Shown here: positions 1-8,578 of the stretch, in pieces | How the letters are laid out: every line of letters starts with the position of its first letter | Position numbering within the stretch: position 1 is the first letter of the stretch | Assembly (NCBI GenBank): GCA_021784845.1 | Contig: JAJYHH010000077.1 | Coordinates: 1 to 46,585, forward strand | Direction of reading: 5' to 3' | Length of the DNA stretch: 46,585 nucleotides | DNA from: Pseudomonadota bacterium | Lineage (GTDB): Bacteria; Pseudomonadota; Gammaproteobacteria; Acidiferrobacterales; Acidiferrobacteraceae | Made by a program: the position numbers and the translations under genes | The notes under the pieces: model-generated | What the model saw: the letters and a program-made list of their open reading frames with translations, nothing else | The model's database searches: none | Told to the model about the DNA's origin: nothing

Positions 1-1420
1 CCGAGTGGGTCAAAAACCCCTGCATCGCGGACTTCAGGCCGCCGGTGGTGAGGCTGCGTTCCATGCTTTTCTTGGTTTCGGCAATCATGCGGTCGAGCCG
101 CTTGATGCTGAGGCAGTCATAGAGCGCGGCGCTTTGCTGCGAAAAGATGTTGCGCGTCGCGTGAAAGCGCTGCATGGCCCGGTCGAATTCGATCTTGTCG
201 TTGCGTACCTTCTCCATCATGTGCTCAATGACATCCATGTTCTTGCCATTGAGACCGTTTAGCTCATCGAAATGCTCGCGCAAGCCCTGCAGCCGCTGGT
301 CGACCAGCTGCCGAACGCTGATTTCGACTTCGCGGAATTCCGCCGCCACCGTCTCGGCGACGATACCGCCTTTGCTTGGCAGCAGCTCGTCGGCGAGCGC
401 GCGTTCGAGGACCTCGATGCCGCTGCGGCTGATGAGCGGAATATCGTGCTTGATCTTGCCGCTCAGCGCCTTTTGCGCCGACACCGGATACACCCGGTTG
501 GGAGCGACGTTCAGGTGGCGGGCTGTTTCCTCGACCTGACGGGCGATCTCCCGTTTCACGTCGGTTTCCGTCTTCAGGTCATCCCACAGGCCGTCCACCT
601 TGTTCAGGACCACCAGACGGCCTTTGTGGCTGCCTTCGACATGCTGGCGCCAGACGCCGATCTCCGATTGCGTGACCCCGGTGTCGGCGGCCAGGACGAA
701 CAGGACTGCGTGGGCGTTTGGCAGCGTGTTCAGTGTCAGTTCCGGTTCGGCACCGAGGGCATTCAGGCCGGGCGTATCGAGAATGACGAGCCCATCCTTC
801 AGGAGCGGATGGGGGTAGTTGATCAGGGCGTAGCGCCAGCGCGGGATCTCCACTTCGCCCTTTTCATCGGCGATGATGCCGTTTTGACCCGCATCCCGGG
901 TGACCGTAAAGCCGAGCGCCTGGGCGCGGGCGGCCGTGACCGTTTTGGTCTGGGCGATGTGCTGAAGGGCCGCCGCGATGGCCCCGGGATTATCGAGAGG
1001 CAGCGGCAGGGTCTGCCATTGCTCCGGGAAGCCTTTCAGTTCCGTGATCGGCGCGCCGTTTTCCCGCGACTCGATGGGCAGCAGCTGCAGAGACGGCGCC
1101 ATGTCGGGATTGTAGAAGAGTTCCGTCGGACACATGGTCGTGCGGCCGGCGCTCGAGGGCAGAAGCCGCTGGCCGGAGCCGCCGAAGAACAGCGCGTTGA
1201 TCAGTTCCGACTTGCCCCGGGAAAACTCGGCAACGAAGGCCAGATGGAGCTTGTCGTCATGCAGCGCCGTCAGCATGCGATCGATGTGGGTTTCGCTCTG
1301 CCCCTGGGCCAGACCCTGTTCGGTCAGCCATCCACGCAGGTTCTCGAGTTCGCGCGCGAGATCCACCCGCCACCGGCCATAGGCCTCGAAGCGTGCCTCG
1401 ATCGCAGTATTTGCACCCAT
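1..1420 (-). CDS. Dynamin-like GTPase family protein (partial, runs off left edge)
   Basis: Reverse-strand frame from ATG at 1420 stays open to the window edge in the stretches translated. Reads MGANTAIEARFEAYGRWRVDLARELENLRGW...FVAEFSRGKSELINALFFGG (G1/P-loop), ...ILDTPGLNALG (G3), ...VVLNKVDGLWDD (G4). Absent from the ORF track because it is open-ended. Confidence 0.85.
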   Translation of the reverse strand, partial: MGANTAIEARFEAYGRWRVDLARELENLRGWLTEQGLAQGQSETHIDRMLTALHDDKLHLAFVAEFSRGKSELINALFFGGSGQRLLPSSAGRTTMCPTELFYNPDMAPSLQLLPIESRENGAPITELKGFPEQWQTLPLPLDNPGAIAAALQHIAQTKTVTAARAQALGFTVTRDAGQNGIIADEKGEVEIPRWRYALINYPHPLLKDGLVILDTPGLNALGAEPELTLNTLPNAHAVLFVLAADTGVTQSEIGVWRQHVEGSHKGRLVVLNKVDGLWDDLKTETDVKREIARQVEETARHLNVAPNRVYPVSAQKALSGKIKHDIPLISRSGIEVLERALADELLPSKGGIVAETVAAEFREVEISVRQLVDQRLQGLREHFDELNGLNGKNMDVIEHMMEKVRNDKIEFDRAMQRFHATRNIFSQQSAALYDCLSIKRLDRMIAETKKSMERSLTTGGLKSAMQGFLTHS

Positions 1421-1473
1421 GGAACCCCCTTTTTTATGAGGGAGCCCCCGCAGCGCCTGTGCGGGGTCCCTCT

Positions 1474-2289
1474 TCAATGCTGGCAGTGCCGGCAGAAAAA
1501 GCAACTGCGTCCAGACAGCGTTTGCCGCACGATCGGTGCGCCACAGTCCGGGCAACGATCCCCCTCGCGCCCGTACACGCGCAATGTCTGCTGAAAATAG
1601 CCAGGACGCCCATCGCTGCCTGCAAAATCCCGCAGGGTGGTCCCGCCATGGGCGATTGCGCTCTCGAGAACCGAGATCACGGCATATGATAGGCGACCGT
1701 AGCGGCTTCGTCCAATGCGACCGGCGGCCCGGCGCGGGTCGATACCCGCGACAAACAGCGCTTCATTGGCATAAATGTTGCCAATGCCGACGATCATGTG
1801 ACTGTTCATGAGGAAGTCGCGCACGGCGATTGTGCGGTTGCGCGAGGCGTCATACAGGTAATCGCCCTGAAGCGCCCCATCGAGCGGTTCGGGGCCCAGA
1901 TCCTTCAAAAGGGCATGGCGGCGCCAGTCTTCAGTCCAGAGCAGCGCCCCGAAGCGCCGCGGATCGCGCAGGCGCAGACTCATTCCGGAATCCACGTGGA
2001 TATCGAAGGGTTCGTGGCGGCCGGGCGCCCTGGTGGTGTCGACCAGGCGCAGACTGCCGGACATGCCGAGATGAATGATGAGGCAACTGCCGTCATCCAG
2101 GGAAAACAACAGATACTTCCCGCGGCGCGCAACGGCATCTATGCAACGGCCGCGGACCTGGCCCGGCAGTGTTGCGGGAATCGTCCAGCGCAGGCGCGGC
2201 TCGCGCACGATCACGTCGGTGATCCGCCGTCCGGTGACAAGGGGCGCAAGACCGCGACGGGTCGTCTCGACTTCGGGCAGCTCCGGCAT
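1474..2289 (-). CDS. mutM: Formamidopyrimidine-DNA glycosylase
   Basis: Starts MPELPEVETTRRGL (catalytic P2/E3); C-terminal zinc finger CPDCGAPIVRQTLSGRSCFFCRHCQH. The ORF track start at 2520 is over-extended. Confidence 0.97.
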   Translation of the reverse strand: MPELPEVETTRRGLAPLVTGRRITDVIVREPRLRWTIPATLPGQVRGRCIDAVARRGKYLLFSLDDGSCLIIHLGMSGSLRLVDTTRAPGRHEPFDIHVDSGMSLRLRDPRRFGALLWTEDWRRHALLKDLGPEPLDGALQGDYLYDASRNRTIAVRDFLMNSHMIVGIGNIYANEALFVAGIDPRRAAGRIGRSRYGRLSYAVISVLESAIAHGGTTLRDFAGSDGRPGYFQQTLRVYGREGDRCPDCGAPIVRQTLSGRSCFFCRHCQH

Positions 2290-3149
2290 CAGGGCGCAAT
2301 ATGGAGCATGCGCTCGCCAATCTCCTGCGGGAAGTGGTAGGCAAGGCGTTCCCGGGGCCGCAGCAGCACCACCTCGGGTGTCGTTGCGAGGATGTCGATG
2401 TGCAGCAAGCCGTGCCGCGGGTGACTGGCCGCGCGCCTCTCGTAACGGATCGTGACGCGGCCAAGAATCGTCCCTTTGCCGCGGTAGCGCGTCACCTGCA
2501 AGGCGCGCGCGTAGCGCCATTTGTCCACGAAACTGTTGATATGATCGTTGGAAATCCGGCTTGATGCCGGTGTCAGGCGCCAGATGCCCTTGACGCGCGC
2601 CACGGTAAAGGCCGGCATTAGAAAGGCCCGTGGGTGAATAGCGCGACCAAGCAGGCGCGTCGACAGGAAGCTGTCTACGGTAAGACGCGCGGGGTGAATG
2701 GCCTCAGCCGGGATCAGGTCCACGGTATGGCCGACCAGCACATAGCGCAGTGGCGCAAAAGGCTGGCGCGCGCCGAGCTCGATTGACACGCCGTTTAGAC
2801 GCAGGACCGCCTGGGGCGCGGCCAGGCCGTAGCGCGCCAGATCGGCGGGTGCCGGGAAGTGATCCTGCACGGTGGCATTGGCGACATCGGCCACGGCGGC
2901 GGCGCGGAAGCGGTCGGCCCGCGCCGGAAAGGGTGCGGAGAGCTGCCAGTGGCCGTGCGGGTCCCGGACGAGGCGGATGGTCGCATGGCCGGGGCGTTGC
3001 AGCGCGATCCGCGTGACCGCCGCGGGCTTGAAGGGTGTGAGCGCAGGCAAAGTGGCGGCTGCGCGGGAGCGCGGGTTTGACCAGAGTGTGGCCCCCAGAA
3101 CGACCGCCGCTGCCAGCAACGCCGCATTGATGATCCATCGCCTGTGCAT
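2289..3149 (-). CDS. DUF4340-like protein, probably an auxiliary of the adjacent ABC exporter
   Basis: 286 aa, N-terminal membrane anchor, DUF4340-like sequence; stop overlaps the mutM start; directly downstream of a GldG-like gene. Confidence 0.7.
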   Translation of the reverse strand: MHRRWIINAALLAAAVVLGATLWSNPRSRAAATLPALTPFKPAAVTRIALQRPGHATIRLVRDPHGHWQLSAPFPARADRFRAAAVADVANATVQDHFPAPADLARYGLAAPQAVLRLNGVSIELGARQPFAPLRYVLVGHTVDLIPAEAIHPARLTVDSFLSTRLLGRAIHPRAFLMPAFTVARVKGIWRLTPASSRISNDHINSFVDKWRYARALQVTRYRGKGTILGRVTIRYERRAASHPRHGLLHIDILATTPEVVLLRPRERLAYHFPQEIGERMLHIAP

Positions 3150-4472
3150 TTAGCGGTTGCGCCTCCGCCACCAGACCAGTATGCCGCCGCCGGCAAACAA
3201 TACCGGCAAGACTATCATGAAGCCAAAGGCGATGACCGACAGTTCCGACTGCGACAGCTGCAGCGTCAGGTCGGGGGATGTCCGGTTGGGTATGTTGATG
3301 AAGGACTCGTCGTTGGCCACCCAGTTGGCGACGTTCATGGCGAGCGCAAGATTGCCGCCTTCACCAAGATAGGTGTTGGAGAGGAAGTCGCTGTCGCCGA
3401 TCACCACGGCGCGGCCCGTGCGTGTGCCCACGGTCCTGGTGAAGGTCGCGCCCAGAACATACGGCCGTGGCAAGACCCCGCGCGGTGGCATGACGACGTT
3501 GCCAAGCGGCGTCGTCTGCAGCCAGGCACTGCCATCCGTGCGCAGGATCGGGACGCCCGCAAACGGACTGTGCGGCGCAAGCCTGAGTGCCGCGGCCGTC
3601 GGGAATACGGTGATCAGGTGCAGGCCGCGGACCGGACCCACGGCCGGATACTGATCGACCGTGATGAAGTTCGGCATGTCGCCGGTCAGCAGCGACGAAG
3701 CCGGATCCACAAGGAAACCGGGCGCGATGCGCAGGCCGAGGGTCTGCGCAAGCGGCGCCAGTCCCTCGCCGTGATCGGGCTCGAACAGCCAGACCAGGCT
3801 GCCGCCGGCTTTCACGTAGCCCGTGAGCAGATCAACCTCGCCTGGCAAAAACGGGCTGCGCGGGTCGGCGATGACCACCACCGCGGTGCCCGGCTTTGGC
3901 AGCGGGCCCTCTCCGATGCTGCGCGTGCTGACCGAAAAGCCGCGGTCGCGCAGCTGGGCGGCCCAGGCCGACAGGCCATAGGGCGCGGTGTCGGCCGGGC
4001 TGCGTTCGCCGTTGCCTGTCAGAAACACCACGCTGCGCAGGCCGGTGCGTTCCAGGCCAAACAGGGTGTTGGTGACAGCGCTCTGGCTCGGCGTGACAAC
4101 GGTCGCCCGGCGCTGGCCGTACCGGATGCGCAGTTCGCCGTCGTAGCTTATGTTGTTGCGGCGCACGATCCCCGGATGCTTGTTGGGGTCGATGAACTGC
4201 AGGTGGATGTTACGATTGACGCGCTGATACTGGGCGATCAGCGCGCGGATCGCCTGCCGCGTGGCGCCGGGGGAGGCAAAGGCCTGGATCTGCACCGGCC
4301 CTTTCAGGCGGCGCACCACGGCCACGCTCGGCCTGGCGAGACTGTTGCGGCTGTTGACCGTCCAGTCCGCCTCGTAGCGGAACCGGTGTGTGGCGTAGAG
4401 GGCAAGCCCCATGACGGCAAGCCACAGCACGACGAAACCCGCGCTGGCGGCGATGAGGTTGCGGCGTCCCAT
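3150..4472 (-). CDS. GldG-like ABC transporter auxiliary protein (ABC_transp_aux type)
   Basis: MGRRNLIAASAGFVVLWLAVMGLALYATHRFRYEADWTVNSRNSLARPSVAVVRRLKGPVQIQAF...; N- and C-terminal TM segments; adjacent to an ABC-2 permease. Confidence 0.8.
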   Translation of the reverse strand: MGRRNLIAASAGFVVLWLAVMGLALYATHRFRYEADWTVNSRNSLARPSVAVVRRLKGPVQIQAFASPGATRQAIRALIAQYQRVNRNIHLQFIDPNKHPGIVRRNNISYDGELRIRYGQRRATVVTPSQSAVTNTLFGLERTGLRSVVFLTGNGERSPADTAPYGLSAWAAQLRDRGFSVSTRSIGEGPLPKPGTAVVVIADPRSPFLPGEVDLLTGYVKAGGSLVWLFEPDHGEGLAPLAQTLGLRIAPGFLVDPASSLLTGDMPNFITVDQYPAVGPVRGLHLITVFPTAAALRLAPHSPFAGVPILRTDGSAWLQTTPLGNVVMPPRGVLPRPYVLGATFTRTVGTRTGRAVVIGDSDFLSNTYLGEGGNLALAMNVANWVANDESFINIPNRTSPDLTLQLSQSELSVIAFGFMIVLPVLFAGGGILVWWRRRNR

Positions 4473-4476
4473 GGGT

Positions 4477-5229
4477 TTAGGCCCCCACGCGATCGGCATC
4501 GAGGCGGCGCACGCCAAGGCCCAAAAACGCGGCGGTCACGATCAGGTAATACGCGAGTGCTGACGTATCGAACAGGCCACGCAGAAAGGGTTCGTAGTGA
4601 TTGAGTGCCGACAGATAGGCGACCACCGCGCCGCCCTCGCCGTGGCCCCGGCCGGCCCAGTCGATGATCCAGAACAGAAACAGGATGCCAAACGTGCTGA
4701 TCGCAGCGAGCGTGGGGTGGCTGGTCAGAGTCGACATGAAGACCCCTACCGCCGCAAACGTCATGACGAGCAGGACGAGTCCCAGCGCGCCGCAGGCGAG
4801 CATGCCGAAATCGAGATGGCCGCCAGCCAGTAAAGACAGTGGCATGAGAAGGATGAGGGCGACGATGATCAGAAAAAAGGACAGGACGCCCAGATACTTG
4901 CCGAGCACGATGGTCAGCCGCGACACCGGTGCGGTGTAGAGCAGCGTCAATGTGTGGTTGCGCCGCTCTTCGGCCACCACGCGCATCGTCATGATGGGCG
5001 CGATCAGCAGCATCAGCACCGCCGCGTTGCCGAGCGTCGGCGCCGCCACGAGCCCCGTCAATCCGGGCGCATTGGGGATCAACGGCAGTTTCGGTGCCAC
5101 ACTGAGAAAAATGTTGACGTGGCTCAGAAACAGAAAGCCCATGATGAGCTGCACGATGGCGAGGATCATCCACGCCAGAGGCGACAGAAACAAGCTGCGC
5201 AGTTCCCGCCGCGCTATCAGAAACATCAT
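4477..5229 (-). CDS. ABC-2 type permease (GldF-like)
   Basis: 250 aa with about 6 hydrophobic segments, MMFLIARRELRSLFLSPLAWMILAIVQLIMGFLF; overlaps the ATPase gene by 4 nt. Confidence 0.85.
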   Translation of the reverse strand: MMFLIARRELRSLFLSPLAWMILAIVQLIMGFLFLSHVNIFLSVAPKLPLIPNAPGLTGLVAAPTLGNAAVLMLLIAPIMTMRVVAEERRNHTLTLLYTAPVSRLTIVLGKYLGVLSFFLIIVALILLMPLSLLAGGHLDFGMLACGALGLVLLVMTFAAVGVFMSTLTSHPTLAAISTFGILFLFWIIDWAGRGHGEGGAVVAYLSALNHYEPFLRGLFDTSALAYYLIVTAAFLGLGVRRLDADRVGA

Positions 5230-6161
5230 GCTTCACCTGCCTGTCCGGTCAGTTCGACGAAGAGCGCCTCGAGCGACTGGTGCTCGGGGCTTATCTCATA
5301 TATGCCCCATGCGTGCTCGGTGGCGAGTTTGATGAGGGCCTCGGTCGGGTCCGCCGACGGGTCATGAAAAAGCTTAAAGCGCGTCTCGCCCTCTGGCGTG
5401 ACCGCGCCCACTCCGGGCAGCGCCGCCAGCGCCTCCAGCGAGGGACGCCGCCTGAAGGTGACGGTGAGCACCGACGACTGCATGCGCCGATCGAGATCCG
5501 GGATGCGCTCATTCAGGACCAGCCGCCCGCCGTTTATGATCTGCACGCGATCACAGCTCGCCCGCACTTCCGGCAGGATGTGCGTCGACAGGATGACGGC
5601 GTGTTCGCGCCCCAGCTCGCGGATCAGGCTGCGCATTTCACGCATCTGGATGGGATCGAGACCGACAGTCGGTTCATCCAGGATGATCACGTCGGGATCG
5701 TGGAGGATCGCCTGGGCGAGGCCTGCGCGCTGCTGATACCCTTTTGACAGGTGGCCCGTGAGGCGTCCGCCCACCTCGGCCAGGCCGCAGCGCGCCTTGG
5801 CGCGCTCGCGCGCAGCCTTGCGCTCTTTTCCGGACAGTCCGTGCAGCCCCGCGCAGAAATCGAGGAATTCATCCACCGTCAGTTCCCGGTAGAGCGGGGG
5901 GTATTCGGGCAGATAGCCGATATGTCTTTTCGCGTCCGTGGGATTTTCCAGGAGATCCCGCCCGGCGATGCTGATGCGCCCCTGGCTTGGCGCGAGATTG
6001 CCGCTTAGCATCTGCATGGTGGTCGTCTTGCCGGCGCCATTGGGCCCGAGAAAGCCTAGCACTTCACCGCGCCGGATCAGAAAGCTGACGTCCGCGACCG
6101 CGGCGGTTTTTCCGTAGAAGCGACTGACACCCTCGACTTCGACGAGGACTTGGCCGTTCAT
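5226..6161 (-). CDS. ABC transporter ATP-binding protein (GldA-like)
   Basis: Walker A GPNGAGKTT, signature-like LSKGYQQRAGLAQAI, Walker B VIILDEPTVGLDP. Confidence 0.93.
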   Translation of the reverse strand: MNGQVLVEVEGVSRFYGKTAAVADVSFLIRRGEVLGFLGPNGAGKTTTMQMLSGNLAPSQGRISIAGRDLLENPTDAKRHIGYLPEYPPLYRELTVDEFLDFCAGLHGLSGKERKAARERAKARCGLAEVGGRLTGHLSKGYQQRAGLAQAILHDPDVIILDEPTVGLDPIQMREMRSLIRELGREHAVILSTHILPEVRASCDRVQIINGGRLVLNERIPDLDRRMQSSVLTVTFRRRPSLEALAALPGVGAVTPEGETRFKLFHDPSADPTEALIKLATEHAWGIYEISPEHQSLEALFVELTGQAGEA

Positions 6162-6264
6162 GCGCGGGATGGTCTTGTGGTCGGAACCGTCATGCCGGCA
6201 TTAAAGGCCGACCCGGCGTTTTTGTCAACGCACCCGAAAGGCGGCGGCGCGGCCTCTGTGTAAC

Positions 6265-6280
6265 TTCTATATATATAGAA
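6265..6280. repeat. Perfect 16-bp AT-rich palindrome TTCTATATATATAGAA
   Basis: Read directly; lies in the divergent intergenic region between the ABC ATPase and the reductase gene. Confidence 0.95.
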
Positions 6281-6287
6281 AGAATAT

Positions 6288-6366
6288 CCGGGGCAGGCGG
6301 CCTGCGCGGGCACGGTCTGGCCTGCGGCCGAAGGCCGGTTGTGCCCGGTCGCGGCTGCCTGCCCGG
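6288..6366. other. Long multi-tier imperfect hairpin (candidate structured leader or sRNA)
   Basis: CCGGGGCAGGC (6288-6298) pairs with GCCTGCCCGG (6357-6366) with one bulge; inner GGGCAC (6308-6313) with GTGCCC (6341-6346); apical GGCCT (6319-6323) with AGGCC (6332-6336). Confidence 0.6.
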
Positions 6367-6433
6367 GGCACTCTTTCGCTGGCGGCGGCTTTTGGCGACA
6401 ATGCCTGTCTGATACTTCAGAGGAACCGTCACG

Positions 6434-7450
6434 GTGAGAGTGCGCATTGAGCCAAGCGGGCACGAGTTCGAGACATCCCCGGGGGAGACCATTCTGGAGG
6501 CGGCCCTGAGGGAAGGGTTTCATCTCCCCTATAGCTGTCGCAACGGCGCGTGTGGCACATGCAAGGGGCGGCTGCTTTCGGGTGACGTCACGCTGCAGGA
6601 CTATGAGCCCCGGGCGCTCACGCAAGCCGACCGGCAGGCTGGCAGGCTGCTGTTTTGCCGGGCGGTGCCGCAGACGCCGGTCGTCATCGAGGCACGCGAG
6701 ATCGGTGTCGCCAAAGACATCATCATCAAGACGCTGCCGGCGCGAGTCGCGCGCCTTGAGCGCCTCGCTCCCGACGTCATGCGCTTGCTGCTGAAACTGC
6801 CACAAAACGAGCGCCTGCAGTATCTGGCGGGCCAGTACATCGATATTCTGCTGAAAGACGGGCGGCGGCGGGGGTTTTCGCTCGCCAATGCGCCAGAGGC
6901 GGACGAACTGCTTGAGCTGCACATCCGGCATGTACCGGGCGGCCTGTTCTCGGGGCATGTATTCGAGTCGATGCAGGAGCGGGCCCTGTTGCGCTTTGAA
7001 GGACCGCTCGGCACTTTTTTCCTGCGCGAGGACAATGCCGCGCGGCCGGTCATCCTGCTGGCCGGCGGCACAGGCTTTGCGCCGATGAAAGCCCTCCTTG
7101 AGCACGCTTTCCTGACGCACAGCGAGCGCTCTTTTCACCTCTACTGGGGGGCGCGGGGAGTGCCCGATCTCTATCTGCCCGCGCTGCCACAGCAGTGGGC
7201 GCGCGAGCACGCCGGTTTTCGTTATACGCCGGTGCTGTCCCAACCGGGCGCGCAGGACCAGTGGCAGGGGCGCGTGGGCTACGTGCACGCGGCCGTCCTG
7301 GCGGATTATCCCGATCTCACGGGGCATGACGTCTATGCCTGCGGTCCGCCGCAGATGATCGAAGCGGCGCGGGACGCTTTTTACAAGGCGGGATTGCCGG
7401 AGGACCGTCTGTATTACGACGCGTTCGAGTATGCCCGCGACCCGGTCTGA
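6434..7450 (+). CDS. 2Fe-2S ferredoxin domain / FAD / NAD(P)H oxidoreductase (CDP-6-deoxy-delta-3,4-glucoseen reductase-like)
   Basis: GTG start; CRNGACGTCKGRL [2Fe-2S] motif with distal C; RGFSLANAP flavin motif; LAGGTGFAPMKALLE; YACGPPQMIEAAR. Confidence 0.9.
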   Translation: MRVRIEPSGHEFETSPGETILEAALREGFHLPYSCRNGACGTCKGRLLSGDVTLQDYEPRALTQADRQAGRLLFCRAVPQTPVVIEAREIGVAKDIIIKTLPARVARLERLAPDVMRLLLKLPQNERLQYLAGQYIDILLKDGRRRGFSLANAPEADELLELHIRHVPGGLFSGHVFESMQERALLRFEGPLGTFFLREDNAARPVILLAGGTGFAPMKALLEHAFLTHSERSFHLYWGARGVPDLYLPALPQQWAREHAGFRYTPVLSQPGAQDQWQGRVGYVHAAVLADYPDLTGHDVYACGPPQMIEAARDAFYKAGLPEDRLYYDAFEYARDPV

Positions 7451-7587
7451 GGCGGCCACTGTGTCGTGTTCATCAGGCCTGTGTCAAAGGGCCGTTCGGT
7501 GAGGCCGGCCGGGACCGGCGGCGGGTTGCGTCACGGCTTTGAGCCGGCGGGGCGCGTGGCCCCAGACCGGTTACGTGGAGACCTTGT

Positions 7588-8544
7588 GTGAGTGATTCCC
7601 ATGGGCATGAACGGCATGATTCCGGCCACGGGCACGAGCCTCGCCAGGAGGGGCATCATCACGCCCACGGAAACGGGCGCGGGTTCAAGATCGGTCTGGG
7701 CCTGACACTCCTCTTTGCCGTATGTGAGGCGCTGGCGGGTCTGTGGGCCCATTCACTGGCCCTGCTGAGCGATGCGGGCCATATGTTCTCGGACACGCTC
7801 GCGCTCGGTCTGTCGCTCTTTGCCGCGTGGCTTGCCCGGCGGCCACCATCGGCGCGTCACTCCTACGGGTTTGTGCGCACCGAAATCCTGGCCGCTCTGG
7901 CCAACGGTCTCATCCTGCTTGCTGTGGTCACGGCGATCGCCGTAGAGGCCATCGCGCGCCTGCAGAATCCCCGGCCGGTGGCGGGCTTCGTCGTCATGCT
8001 GGTGGCCACAGGCGGGATCATTGTCAACATCGGCGTCGTGCTGGCGCTGAGCCACGAAGCGCGCACTTTGAACACCCGCAGCGCGATTCTGCATGTGCTG
8101 GGGGATCTGGTCGGTTCGGCCGCGGCCCTGATGGCCGGCGCCGTCATCTATTACACGGGCTGGATGCCGATCGATCCGATCCTGTCCCTTGTGATCGGTC
8201 TTTTGATCCTTTATTCGACCTTGCGCCTCTTGCGCGAGGTGGTCCACATCCTCATGGAAGGTGTACCGGAATATCTTGATCTGCCGACGGTGGGCCGGCG
8301 CATGGCGGAGATCCCCGGAATCGTGTCCGTGCACGATCTGCACATCTGGACCCTGTCTTCAGGGACGCCCGCGCTGTCGGCGCATGTGGTCGTCGGGCAC
8401 AACACCGACTGGATGAATCTGCTGGCTGCGCTGCAAGACGTTCTGCTGCGGGAATTCGGCATCGCGCACGTCACGGTGCAGCCGGAGATATTGAATCTGC
8501 CAGGCCGCCCGCGCCGCGTGATCCCCATCCATCAGCACGTGTGA
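7588..8544 (+). CDS. Cation diffusion facilitator (CzcD/ZitB-type) metal efflux protein with His-rich N-terminus
   Basis: 318 aa; MSDSHGHERHDSGHGHEPRQEGHHHAHGNG...; ALLSDAGHMFSDTLAL and HDLHIWTL motifs of the CDF family. Confidence 0.95.
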   Translation: MSDSHGHERHDSGHGHEPRQEGHHHAHGNGRGFKIGLGLTLLFAVCEALAGLWAHSLALLSDAGHMFSDTLALGLSLFAAWLARRPPSARHSYGFVRTEILAALANGLILLAVVTAIAVEAIARLQNPRPVAGFVVMLVATGGIIVNIGVVLALSHEARTLNTRSAILHVLGDLVGSAAALMAGAVIYYTGWMPIDPILSLVIGLLILYSTLRLLREVVHILMEGVPEYLDLPTVGRRMAEIPGIVSVHDLHIWTLSSGTPALSAHVVVGHNTDWMNLLAALQDVLLREFGIAHVTVQPEILNLPGRPRRVIPIHQHV

Positions 8545-8578
8545 CACCGGCACGGTCGACGTGGCCGCCGGCGGTGTC

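Noticed and set aside
272-1594. 440-aa + strand ORF
   Set aside because: Antisense shadow of the dynamin-like GTPase; low-complexity Arg/Gln/Ala/Gly composition typical of GC-rich opposite-strand frames.
3144-4604. 486-aa + strand ORF
   Set aside because: Antisense to the GldG-like gene, no recognisable motifs.
6158-7459. 433-aa - strand ORF
   Set aside because: Antisense to the 2Fe-2S reductase with clear family motifs on the + strand.
8542-8578. GACACCGGC...GCCGGCGGTGTC inverted repeat between the CDF gene and hemY
   Set aside because: Possible bidirectional terminator of the convergent genes, but no T-tract and imperfect pairing; too weak to list as a feature.
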